From contig CBFIBS010000014.1 of the NCBI GenBank assembly GCA_965660945.1, forward strand, positions 17,398 to 81,397: DNA of 64,000 bases, read 5' to 3'. Position numbers and translations under genes: made by a program. Below the pieces are notes generated by a model. The model did no database searches. It was given only the letters and a program-made list of their open reading frames with translations, and was not told where the DNA came from. Source of the DNA: UBA7985 sp002711265 (GTDB lineage Bacteria > Pseudomonadota > Alphaproteobacteria > UBA7985). The first letter of the stretch is position 1; each line of letters opens with the position of its first letter. Positions 8,308-16,298 of this stretch are shown here, piece by piece.

Positions 8308-9208
8308 TGTGATCACCGATGAAGCCCTGCAGCCGTGAGAGGAAATCGAGGACTTCCGGGCGGTCGCGGGAGGTCTGGGTGGTCCAGAACGCGACGTTGC
8401 GGGTCTGGAGCTTCATGCTCAGGTCGACCGGCGCGATCCTGTAGCGCTTGAGGTAGGGCAGCAGCTGCATCAGCGGCAGTAAAGAGCAGGTCTTGGCGCT
8501 CTCCAGCATGCGGAAGGTCATGGTGACATCGCCGGAGTTCTCGATCGTCGGGGCAACCCCGGGCAGGCCGATCCGATCGAGGGTCTCGCGGGTCAGGTCA
8601 AAGAGGCCGGAGGTCTCGCCCACGGCGATCCACTGATAGGGGGCCAGCGCCTGCGGGTTTACCTGCTTGGTGCGCGCCAGTGGGTCATCCTCGCCCACAA
8701 ACACGGCCAGCCGGTCCTGAAACAGCAGTTCCCGCACCAAACCCTCTTCGGCGACGTTGAGCTCGAAGGGGATGATGGCCACGTCCAGTTCTTCGTCCTT
8801 CAGGCGCTTGGTCACACGCGCGGCGGTTTCGGAGTGCAGTTTGAGGCTGTAGCCCGGCGGTTCATTCATCAGTTCAGCAAAGAATTCGCCCATGAGGGTC
8901 GCCGCCAGCATCGGCCCGACCCCGACCCGCAACTCGCCCGCCAGCCCGTGCTTCCACTCGTTGATCATGGTCTGCGCGGTCTCGGTACGATAGAGAATGC
9001 GCCGCCCTTCTTCAGCCAGCCGCCGGCCGATTTCCGTCGGGCTGACCCCGAAACGCTCGCGCCGGAGCAGGGGGCCACCGACCCGGTCTTCCATGATCTT
9101 GATCGAGCGCGACAGGGTCGGCTGGGTCACGTTGAGCTTCCGGGCTGCCTTGGTGACCGAGCCCAGTTCCACAATGATTGCCAGCTGTGTCAGTAGTCGC
9201 GGGTCCAT
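8258..9208 (-). CDS. LysR-type transcriptional regulator
   Basis: 316 residues. The N-terminal winged helix-turn-helix (about 1-60: ELGSVTKAARKLNVTQPTLSRSIK) is followed by a periplasmic-binding-like effector domain. It is divergent from the LigM-like gene at 9388 and reads towards the DRE-TIM gene, whose 3' end it overlaps by 50 bp (8258-8307). The 179-bp divergent spacer holds a strong dyad (9238-9256) about 30 bp from its start codon, the usual arrangement for a LysR regulator controlling itself and the divergent operon. The inducer is probably the substrate or an intermediate of the LigM-like pathway (inference). Confidence 0.9.
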   Translation of the reverse strand: MDPRLLTQLAIIVELGSVTKAARKLNVTQPTLSRSIKIMEDRVGGPLLRRERFGVSPTEIGRRLAEEGRRILYRTETAQTMINEWKHGLAGELRVGVGPMLAATLMGEFFAELMNEPPGYSLKLHSETAARVTKRLKDEELDVAIIPFELNVAEEGLVRELLFQDRLAVFVGEDDPLARTKQVNPQALAPYQWIAVGETSGLFDLTRETLDRIGLPGVAPTIENSGDVTMTFRMLESAKTCSLLPLMQLLPYLKRYRIAPVDLSMKLQTRNVAFWTTQTSRDRPEVLDFLSRLQGFIGDHISAPSLPEPDPQTPHR

Positions 9209-9237
9209 GTCGCGCGCGCCTCAGCCCTGGATTTGAG

Positions 9238-9256
9238 TTATAGATATTATCTATAA
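9238..9256. promoter_or_regulatory. LysR operator in divergent promoter
   Basis: TTATAGAT-ATT-ATCTATAA is a perfect inverted repeat with 8-bp arms and a 3-nt spacer, of the ATAG...CTAT form common for LysR recognition sites. It lies between the lysR start (9208) and the LigM-like start (9388). Confidence 0.75.
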
Positions 9257-9387
9257 TAAACGCGATTTTACGGACTTTACAACATGATTGGACAGCGGCA
9301 CGCTTTTGGTGGAAGGGAGCCGCGTCGGGCAGTTTCCATCGCGGTGTCACCGGCCTGCACCGGTGCAAGGATGAGGAGTTCAAGCTG

Positions 9388-10737
9388 ATGAACCTCGAAC
9401 AGAAAATTCAGTCGTACGGTGGCGCGCTCAACATGCTGCGCGCGTCCAATGACAGGACCGTCATTTTTCCCGGTATCCCGCCCGAGTTTACCAACTGGCG
9501 CGACGAGCAGCGCGCCTGGCACCATGGTGTGGTGCTGTTCGAACAGTCGTTCCATATGACCGAGCTGCACATTCGCGGGGCCGACGGGCTGGCCTTTGTC
9601 AGCCAGTTTGCCACCAACGACCTGAGCAATCTTGAACCCATGCGGGCCAAGCAGCTGGTGATGGTGGACCCCAGCGGGCACCTGATTTCCGACGCCATCA
9701 TCTTCGGTGAGAGCGCGGATTTCCTGCGGGTGGTCGGCCCGCCGACGGCGAGCAACTGGCTGCAGTTTAACGCCGAGCAATCCGATCTGTCGATCGAAGT
9801 CACCCGCAACGAAAACATGATCGTGCCGCGCGAAAGCCGCGACGTCTTCCGCTTCCAGCTGCAGGGGCCGCACGCGCTCGACCTGATGCGCGCGGTGGTC
9901 GACGACGGGCTACCAGAAATCAAGTTCTTCCGCATCGGCGAGTTCAAGGTCGCGGGCCACACCATCCGCGCCCTGCGCCACGGCATGGCCGGGCGGCCGG
10001 GCTTCGAGCTCTACGGTCCGTGGGACTCGCAGTGGGACGTGCGCGCCAAAATCGAGGAAGTCGGCCAGCAGTTCGATCTGCGCAAGGCGGGTTCGGTAAC
10101 CTATCCGACGGCAGCGCAGGAATCGGGCTGGATGCCGCGCCCGTTCCCGTCGATCTTCTACGGCGAAGACATGCGCCCGTTCCGCGAATGGCTGCCCGCG
10201 CAGTCGTTCGAGGGCACCTGTTCGCTCGGCGGCAGCCACGTTTCCGACGACATGCTCGACTACATGGTCAAGCCGCCGGAGCTGGGATACGGCCCCATGG
10301 TTCACTTCGACCACGACTTCGTCGGCCGCGATGCCCTGCTGGCGCGCAAGGATGAGCCGTCGAAGGTCAAGGTTACCCTCGCCTGGAACAACGAAGACGT
10401 GTTCGATGTCATGCGCCGGTCGGTCGGCCCGGACTATCCGCGCACCAAGTTCATCCAGCTGCCGATCCCGATGTACGCGACTTTCGAGTACGATCGGGTG
10501 CTCGACGGAGACCGGCTGATCGGGCTGTCGCAGTGGTGTACATTCTCATCCAACGCTGGCAGCGTGCTTTCGACGGCCCTGATCGATGCGGATGCGGTCG
10601 AGATGGGTAAGGAAGTGACCCTGCTGTGGGGTGAGCCGAATTCCAACCGCCGCACGGTCGAGGACCACGAGGTTGTCGGCATCCGGGCAACGATCGCGCC
10701 GGTGCCGTACTTCGACAAGTCGATCAAGCGAGACTAG
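9388..10737 (+). CDS. LigM-like tetrahydrofolate-dependent O-demethylase paralogue
   Basis: 449 residues, aligning end to end by eye with LigM-type vanillate/3-O-methylgallate demethylases (GcvT fold): FTNWRDEQRAWHHGVVLFEQ, RALRHGMAGRPGFELYGPWD, QESGWMPRPFPSIFYG, and a C-terminal LLWGEPNS barrel. The Tyr corresponding to the catalytic Tyr of LigM is present (Y239 in GSVTYPTA). The arginine in the GRAP motif, thought to contact the aromatic carboxylate, is replaced (VGPPTASNW, about 116-124), so the substrate is probably not a vanillate-like acid. ATG 9388 has a GAGGAG site. It is divergent from a LysR gene and followed by the MBL and FrhB-like genes. The second LigM homologue, at 24803-26206, is far closer to true LigM. 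Confidence 0.8.
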   Translation: MNLEQKIQSYGGALNMLRASNDRTVIFPGIPPEFTNWRDEQRAWHHGVVLFEQSFHMTELHIRGADGLAFVSQFATNDLSNLEPMRAKQLVMVDPSGHLISDAIIFGESADFLRVVGPPTASNWLQFNAEQSDLSIEVTRNENMIVPRESRDVFRFQLQGPHALDLMRAVVDDGLPEIKFFRIGEFKVAGHTIRALRHGMAGRPGFELYGPWDSQWDVRAKIEEVGQQFDLRKAGSVTYPTAAQESGWMPRPFPSIFYGEDMRPFREWLPAQSFEGTCSLGGSHVSDDMLDYMVKPPELGYGPMVHFDHDFVGRDALLARKDEPSKVKVTLAWNNEDVFDVMRRSVGPDYPRTKFIQLPIPMYATFEYDRVLDGDRLIGLSQWCTFSSNAGSVLSTALIDADAVEMGKEVTLLWGEPNSNRRTVEDHEVVGIRATIAPVPYFDKSIKRD

Positions 10738-10802
10738 CGCCCGCTTCAGCGCCAGCGCAGGCAAATGCGCGGGCGGGAACAGGGATGAGGACAGGGACGA
10801 GG

Positions 10803-11666
10803 ATGAGCAAGGCGGACAACCGACTGATCCTGCTCGGCACCAAAGGCGGGCCGAAGATCGGCCCTGACACCGCCTGGCCGACCTCGAACATTCTGGTGGT
10901 CGAGGGCCATCCCTACCTGATCGATGCGGGGCTTGGGGTGACCCGGCAGGTGTGGAAGGCCGGGTTCAACCCTGCTGATATCGAAAGAATTTTCATCACC
11001 CACCACCACGCCGACCACAACATGGAGCTGGGCGGTCTCGTCCACAACGCTTGGATTTCTGGCGTTGTGAAGGACGTGGCGATCTTCGGCGCGCCGGGGC
11101 TGAACAATCTGATGGAACACTACTTCGCCGGGCAGTCCTTTGACATCGCCAGCCGCGTGGGCGAGGTCGGCGTGCCGCCGCTGGCCGACCTGGTGCGCTG
11201 GCAGGAGTTCGGCGACGGGCCGGTTTACGAGGACGCGCGCGTCCGGGTCACGGCCCTGCGGGTCGAGCACCCGCCGGTCCATCACTGCTACGCGCTGCGG
11301 TTCGAATGTGCAGCCGGTGTCGTCGTGTTTGGTGCCGATACCACCTATTTCCCGCCGCTGGGGGACTTTGCCGCGGGGGCTGACATCCTGCTGCACGAGT
11401 GCATGTACGTCCCGGCCGCAACAAAACTGTGCGAGGCGCTGGCCCTGTCAAAACCGACCCTGTGGGACCACCTCAGCGCTTCACACACCACCTGCGAGGA
11501 CGTCGGCCGGATCGCCACGCAGGCCGGGTGCGGGCACCTTGTGCTCAATCACTATGTCCCCGACGTGGGCCAGTGGTCGACGCTCGATGACTTCACGCAG
11601 GCCGCCGCGACGACCTTCGACGGCAAGATCACCGCGGGGCGCGACCTCCTCGAAATCCCGTTCTGA
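10803..11666 (+). CDS. Metallo-beta-lactamase-fold hydrolase
   Basis: 287 residues from ATG 10803; an alternative in-frame ATG is at 10785. The zinc motif is H67-x-H69-x-D71-H72 (THHHADHNMELGG), with further ligand regions FGADTTYF, LLHECMY and SASHTTCEDVG. It is of the same RNase Z-like branch as the enzyme at 6113. It lies 65 bp after the LigM-like gene and 93 bp before the FrhB-like gene, all on one strand, so an operon is likely. Reaction unknown; a lactone, thioester or ester intermediate of the LigM-like pathway is a reasonable guess. Confidence 0.85.
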   Translation: MSKADNRLILLGTKGGPKIGPDTAWPTSNILVVEGHPYLIDAGLGVTRQVWKAGFNPADIERIFITHHHADHNMELGGLVHNAWISGVVKDVAIFGAPGLNNLMEHYFAGQSFDIASRVGEVGVPPLADLVRWQEFGDGPVYEDARVRVTALRVEHPPVHHCYALRFECAAGVVVFGADTTYFPPLGDFAAGADILLHECMYVPAATKLCEALALSKPTLWDHLSASHTTCEDVGRIATQAGCGHLVLNHYVPDVGQWSTLDDFTQAAATTFDGKITAGRDLLEIPF

Positions 11667-11759
11667 ACCAAGCTTCCCGGGCGGCGTTTCTGCGATAGCC
11701 CAGCGCCGGCAGACGCTCTAGGGCTGGGCAAGCCACACAATCCGAAAGGCCTTGCCGCC

Positions 11760-13046
11760 ATGAACCAGCCCATTACACCGCAGCAACGCCTCGACCGGAT
11801 TTCCGAAGACGGGATGTGCATCGGCTGTGGCCTGTGCGAGTCCATCGCCGGGCGTGATGTCGTGCGGATGGAGGTGGTCGAAAACGGCTACGAGCGCCCG
11901 GTCGTCTGCGGGGGGCTGAGCCACGAGACCGTCGACCGGATCATGGACCTTTGCCCCGGGACGCGGGTCGAAGGTTTGCCGGTCGCCCTGATCGATGAAA
12001 CCACTCAGCACGATCTGGTCTGGGGCGCTTACCAGTCGATGGTCCTGGGCCATGCCAGTGACCCGCAGGTCCGGCATCAGGGCTCGACCGGCGGTGTGCT
12101 GACGGCGCTGGGGCAGTATCTGGTCGAGACCGGTGAGGTCGAATTTATCCTGCATGCCAAGGCTTCCGAGCGCGACCCGACCTTTGGCGACCGCGCCCTG
12201 TCACGAACGTCGGCGGAGGTGTTGGCGGCCGCAGGCTCGCGCTACGGTCCCACCGCGCCGCTGATCGATATTCTCCGGCAACTCGATACCGGCAAGCGCT
12301 TTGCCTTCATCGGTAAGCCCTGTGATGTCGCCGCTCTGCGCAACCTCGCGCTCTATGACCCGCGCGTGGATGCGCAGGTCGATACCATGCTGGCCATGGT
12401 CTGCGGCGGGTTCATGCCGCCTGCGGGCATGGCGAGCTTTCTCGACCGCGAACTGGGGGTGACGAAAGCCGAGGTGACGGCGCTGCGCTACCGGGGTTTT
12501 GGCTGCCCCGGCGCCACCCGGGTCGAGACCCGAGACGGCCGCGTGGCCGAGCGGGGCTATACTGAATTCTGGGGCACCCACGAGAGCATGTGGGTGCTGC
12601 CATTCCGCTGCAAGGTCTGCCCGGATGGCATCGGCGAGGCGGCCGATATCGCTGTTTCCGATACCTGGCCGGGCGGTTCACCCGACCCGTCGCAGGAAGC
12701 CGACGATCTGGGCACCAACGCGCTCGTCGTCCGCACGGCCCGGGGGCAGGATCTGATGGAGCGCGCTGTGCAGGCGGGTTTTCTCACCCGGACCGGTGAC
12801 GTCGACCCACGCTACATGGATAGCGTCCAGCCCCACCAGCGTAACAAGAAGTACGCCGTTGCAGCCCGGCACGACGGCCTGCGCGCCGAGGGCAAGACCG
12901 TGCCGCGGACCGCGCGCCTGCGGCTGGATGCGCTCCACGCCGACCTCGACCCCGACATTGCCCGCAGCCAGTACGACGGCACCCGCGCGCGCGTCGCCGC
13001 CGGCAAGGCCAGCGAAGCAGCACCCCGCAGCCTCGCTCGTTGTTAA
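11760..13046 (+). CDS. FrhB-family (F420 hydrogenase/dehydrogenase beta-subunit-like) iron-sulfur flavoprotein
   Basis: 428 residues. The N-terminal half-ferredoxin has C20-x2-C23-x2-C26 (CIGCGLC) and a fourth Cys-Pro at C65. The core has the FrhB signatures QGSTGGVLTALGQYL, FIGKPCDVAALRN and a second cysteine set (GFGCPG, RCKVCPDGIGEAADIAVSDTW). The family binds FAD and iron-sulfur clusters. In archaea it uses F420; bacterial members such as 7-hydroxymethyl-chlorophyll reductase and polysaccharide-locus proteins do not. No F420 synthesis genes are visible, so a ferredoxin- or flavin-linked reductase is more likely. It is the last gene of the plus-strand cluster; a hairpin follows at 13072. 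Confidence 0.85.
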   Translation: MNQPITPQQRLDRISEDGMCIGCGLCESIAGRDVVRMEVVENGYERPVVCGGLSHETVDRIMDLCPGTRVEGLPVALIDETTQHDLVWGAYQSMVLGHASDPQVRHQGSTGGVLTALGQYLVETGEVEFILHAKASERDPTFGDRALSRTSAEVLAAAGSRYGPTAPLIDILRQLDTGKRFAFIGKPCDVAALRNLALYDPRVDAQVDTMLAMVCGGFMPPAGMASFLDRELGVTKAEVTALRYRGFGCPGATRVETRDGRVAERGYTEFWGTHESMWVLPFRCKVCPDGIGEAADIAVSDTWPGGSPDPSQEADDLGTNALVVRTARGQDLMERAVQAGFLTRTGDVDPRYMDSVQPHQRNKKYAVAARHDGLRAEGKTVPRTARLRLDALHADLDPDIARSQYDGTRARVAAGKASEAAPRSLARC

Positions 13047-13071
13047 ATCCAACCAGCGGCGATGCGGGGAC

Positions 13072-13102
13072 CTGTTCGTTTGCCGGGGTCAGCGACGAAC
13101 AG
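13072..13102. terminator. Hairpin between convergent operons
   Basis: CTGTTCGT (13072-13079) and ACGAACAG (13095-13102) form a perfect 8-bp stem with a 15-nt loop, located between the FrhB-like gene and the end of the flotillin gene. There is no T-tract, so it is a weak or Rho-assisted terminator at best. Confidence 0.4.
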
Positions 13103-13205
13103 ATCTCGCGAGTGTGGAAGCGACAAGGGCATACGCTCTTTTGCGCTCTCTGTTGGGCAAGTTGGAGCGGCGCCATGCAATAGTCTGACAGCCGTCTGGC
13201 AAGCT

Positions 13206-14792
13206 TTATCCAGCGTCCTTATCTTTGCCCCGGTTCTTGCCGGCACCTTGATCAAAGGTTTCGCTGATCTCATCCCCGAGTTTCCTCAGCGTTGGAAAGC
13301 CGACAGCCATATCCATCACCGACCGGAGCACCGACGCCATTGGCGAAGACGCATCACCTTCACCGTTGGACCCGCCACCCGATGAACTCTGGGGCGTGAG
13401 ACCGGAGATGTGGTTGACGCGGATTGAGTCAATTTTCTCCGCCGGCTTGACCATTTCCCGCAGGACTTCCGGCATCGCCTTCAGCCGTGTGCGTTCCAGT
13501 TCAAGGTCGTGCAACGCCTGACCGCGGGTGTTCTCAGCCGCGATTGTCGCGGCCATGCCGTCGGCTTCTGCCTCCATGGTGACACGCAGGGTTTCCGCGG
13601 CTTCCCGCTTGATCAGGCTTTGCGTCTGGGCGGCCTGCTTTTCCGTTTCACTGCTGTACTTGACGCGCAGGCTATCGCTCTCACCCTGCTGCTCGATCGC
13701 CGCCAGTGAGAGTTGCTTTTTGCGGTCCGCTTCAGAAAGCCGACGCTGGGTTTCCAGTGCTTCTTCGACTTCAATCACGTGGGACTGAGCCCGCTTGGTT
13801 TCGGCATCCACCTTGGTGCCCTCGATCTGCTTTTCGGAAAGGGCGATCTTGTGGTCCTGTTCCGCGATCTCAATCCCGTAGGCTTGCTTGATCTGCTGCT
13901 CTCGCACCGCCTGTTGACGGCGCAGGCCGGCCTCCTCGATCGACTGCTCCATTGCGATCCTCGCGTGGGCGGCTGATTCTTCAGCTTCCGACTTACGCTG
14001 AGCAACTTCGACAAGCTGCCGGGCGAGGAGGGTCTCAATCTCCTGGGTCTGAGCGATTTCAGAGCGCCGCTCCTCCAATTCGATTTCCAGCTTGCGCCGG
14101 TATGACTCCATCTCAGAGGCGCGCACGGCGACCGCCGTGTCACTCTCGATCTGCGCCCGCTCCTTTTTCGAGGAGGCAACCAGCTCGGCCAGCTTTCGCA
14201 TCCCTTCGGCGTTGAAGGCGTTGTTCTCATCCAGCGCACTGAAAGGGGTCTGATCAAAGGAAATCAGGCTGACGCTATCGACCTGCAATCCATAGCGCGC
14301 CAGCGGGGTCGACAGGATCGATGCGATCTCAGCGACAAAGGTGCCGCGATGACGGTGGAGTTCGTCCATACCCATCTGCGCCGCGATGGTCCTCAGGGCA
14401 TCGACCAGCATCCCCTCGATCAGGGTGCCGAGCTGATCGGGATTGAAGGTGCGGTCCCCGAGCGTCTGCACCGCCCGGGCAATGGCATCGCGTTCCGGCA
14501 CAACGGATATATAGAATTCTGCACCAACATCGATACGCAGTTTGTCGAGGGTGATCAGGCTCTGTCCACCCGAGCGCACGACGGGAATGCGCAGGGTCTG
14601 CATGTTCACGCGACTGACTGTATTGAAGAAGGGGATGGCGATGGTGCCACCATCGAGCACCACGTGGCGGCCGCCCAAACCTGTCTTCACCAGACTGACT
14701 TCGTTGGTGGCGCGCTCGTACCACCAGCCAATCAAAATGACCACGACCGCGATTAGGGCCAAGGCCAGAATTATCCAACTCAAGTAACTCAT
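13206..14792 (-). CDS. Flotillin-family SPFH-domain protein
   Basis: 528 residues. One N-terminal membrane helix (about 4-24, LSWIILALALIAVVVILIGWW) is followed by the SPFH domain (about 25-205), a long Glu/Ala/Lys-rich coiled coil (205-440) and a low-complexity tail (SSSGGGSNGEGDASS) with a final helix. Bacterial flotillins organise membrane microdomains and recruit membrane complexes. Its place, 27 bp downstream of the ALDH in the liv operon, is unusual because bacterial flotillins usually travel with NfeD-type proteases. This suggests a scaffold role for the transporter whose LivF carries an extended tail (inference). Confidence 0.88.
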   Translation of the reverse strand: MSYLSWIILALALIAVVVILIGWWYERATNEVSLVKTGLGGRHVVLDGGTIAIPFFNTVSRVNMQTLRIPVVRSGGQSLITLDKLRIDVGAEFYISVVPERDAIARAVQTLGDRTFNPDQLGTLIEGMLVDALRTIAAQMGMDELHRHRGTFVAEIASILSTPLARYGLQVDSVSLISFDQTPFSALDENNAFNAEGMRKLAELVASSKKERAQIESDTAVAVRASEMESYRRKLEIELEERRSEIAQTQEIETLLARQLVEVAQRKSEAEESAAHARIAMEQSIEEAGLRRQQAVREQQIKQAYGIEIAEQDHKIALSEKQIEGTKVDAETKRAQSHVIEVEEALETQRRLSEADRKKQLSLAAIEQQGESDSLRVKYSSETEKQAAQTQSLIKREAAETLRVTMEAEADGMAATIAAENTRGQALHDLELERTRLKAMPEVLREMVKPAEKIDSIRVNHISGLTPQSSSGGGSNGEGDASSPMASVLRSVMDMAVGFPTLRKLGDEISETFDQGAGKNRGKDKDAG

Positions 14793-14819
14793 ACGTCCCT
14801 CACTCTGATCTTCGCGTCA

Positions 14820-16295
14820 TTAAAATACCGGTGGGAAGTGGCGGCCACCCCGGTCCAGTGTGATCCACCTTAGCTCAGTAAAGGCATCAAGTGACCACCG
14901 GCCACCGTAGCGCCCGACACCGCTCGCCTTCACGCCACCAAAGGGAACATGCGGCTCATCGTTGACGTTCTGGCAGTTGATATGGACCATTCCGGTCTCA
15001 AGCTTCCCGGCCATCTCCAGAGCCCGGGCCTCATCTTCGGTCCAGACCGCAGCTGTGAGGCCGTAGTCCGTGTCATTATTCAGCGCAATCGCCTCTTCCT
15101 CACTGCTGAACGGGACGGCGATAACGACCGGGCCGAAGGTTTCTTCGTGCCAGATGTTCATGCTCGCGTTGACATTGGTCAGCACCGTCGGTTCAACAAA
15201 ATTGTCCCACGACTTTCCGCCGACTTCCACACGAGCGCCTTTTGCAACGGCGTCGTCGAGCAGACCGCGGACACGAATGGCCTGACGCTCATTGATCAGC
15301 GGGCCAATGGTGTTTTCGGGATCGGTGGTCACGCCAGTTTTCAGGCGCGACACACGGGGGAGAAATTTACCCATGAAGCTGTCAAAGACGCGGTCTTGAA
15401 TGAGCAGTTTCTCGGTCGACATGCAAATCTGACCCTGGTGCATGAAGCTGCCGAAGTTTGCCGCCCTTGCAGCTTTATCAAGGTCAGCATCGTCGAACAC
15501 GATCATTGAGTCTTTGCCGCCCAGTTCGACGCAACACTTTTTCAGGTGCGCGCCGGCTTTGGCGGCAATGTGCCGACCCACGGCGGTCGAGCCGGTAAAC
15601 GATATGGCCTTCACAAGCGGGTTTTCGATCATTTCGTCCCCGACCGCCATCACTGACTCACGCGAGCAGGTGATGACGTTGAACACCCCTTTGGGCACGC
15701 CGGCCTCTTCCAGAATTTCGGCGAAATACAGACCGCCGGCGTAGGGAGTGTCCTCGGAAGGCTTCAGAATAATGGTGTTGCCCACGGCCAGCGCCGCGGC
15801 AAAGCCGCGCGAGGTCAGAATCCCCGGCATGTTCCAGGGTGAAATCACCCCTACCACACCCAAGGGCCAGCGCGTCGCGGTCGAGACCTTGCCGTGTTCA
15901 CTGGGCAGGACCTCGCCCACGTTCTGGTAGCAAAGTGCAGCAGCAGAGCGGAACACTTCCGCCACGTAGCCGGCTTCGAAAGCGCCCTTGCCCAGCCAGC
16001 CACCGCCTTCTTTTACGGTTGCTTTGACGAAGTCTTCGTTCCGCCGCTCCCAGACATCGGCAATCTTGAGCAGCAGATGCGCGCGTTCATGAAAGGGGCG
16101 TCCAGACCAAGCCGGAAACGCGCCGTGCGCGGCTTCTGCCGCGGCGGCCACGTCGCGCGCGCTGCCGTCAGGGATGCGCGCGTAGAGGCTCCGGCTGGAG
16201 GGATCAAAGCTGTCAAAGCTCCCACTTGCGGGAACCCATTCACCATTGATGTACAGCCCCCGGATGTTGGGCGCTTCCTGGTTCACTGTGAGCAT
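14820..16295 (-). CDS. Aldehyde dehydrogenase, vanillin/benzaldehyde dehydrogenase-like
   Basis: 491 residues, full length for the NAD(P)-dependent ALDH superfamily. Catalytic residues are N155 (SPWNM), E257 (VELGGKD) and C291 (GQICMSTEK). The GQICMST motif and the overall style resemble vanillin, salicylaldehyde and benzaldehyde dehydrogenases. It oxidises an aldehyde to a carboxylate; an aromatic methoxy-aldehyde would fit the LigM homologue in the same regulon, since vanillin would become vanillate and then be demethylated. ATG lies 3 bp after the livF stop, with its AGGAGG ribosome site inside the end of livF, so it is translationally linked to the transporter operon. Confidence 0.85.
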   Translation of the reverse strand: MLTVNQEAPNIRGLYINGEWVPASGSFDSFDPSSRSLYARIPDGSARDVAAAAEAAHGAFPAWSGRPFHERAHLLLKIADVWERRNEDFVKATVKEGGGWLGKGAFEAGYVAEVFRSAAALCYQNVGEVLPSEHGKVSTATRWPLGVVGVISPWNMPGILTSRGFAAALAVGNTIILKPSEDTPYAGGLYFAEILEEAGVPKGVFNVITCSRESVMAVGDEMIENPLVKAISFTGSTAVGRHIAAKAGAHLKKCCVELGGKDSMIVFDDADLDKAARAANFGSFMHQGQICMSTEKLLIQDRVFDSFMGKFLPRVSRLKTGVTTDPENTIGPLINERQAIRVRGLLDDAVAKGARVEVGGKSWDNFVEPTVLTNVNASMNIWHEETFGPVVIAVPFSSEEEAIALNNDTDYGLTAAVWTEDEARALEMAGKLETGMVHINCQNVNDEPHVPFGGVKASGVGRYGGRWSLDAFTELRWITLDRGGRHFPPVF

Positions 16296-16298
16296 GAT

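Noticed and set aside
9247..9256. TTATCTATAA, which equals a BioR-type box
   Set aside because: It is one half of a longer 19-bp dyad in a lysR divergent promoter, and no biotin gene is adjacent; bioY is at 46390 and lacks such a box nearby as far as I can see.
11760..13046. Evidence for cofactor F420 use
   Set aside because: FrhB-family proteins in bacteria often act without F420 and no F420 synthesis gene is in the window.
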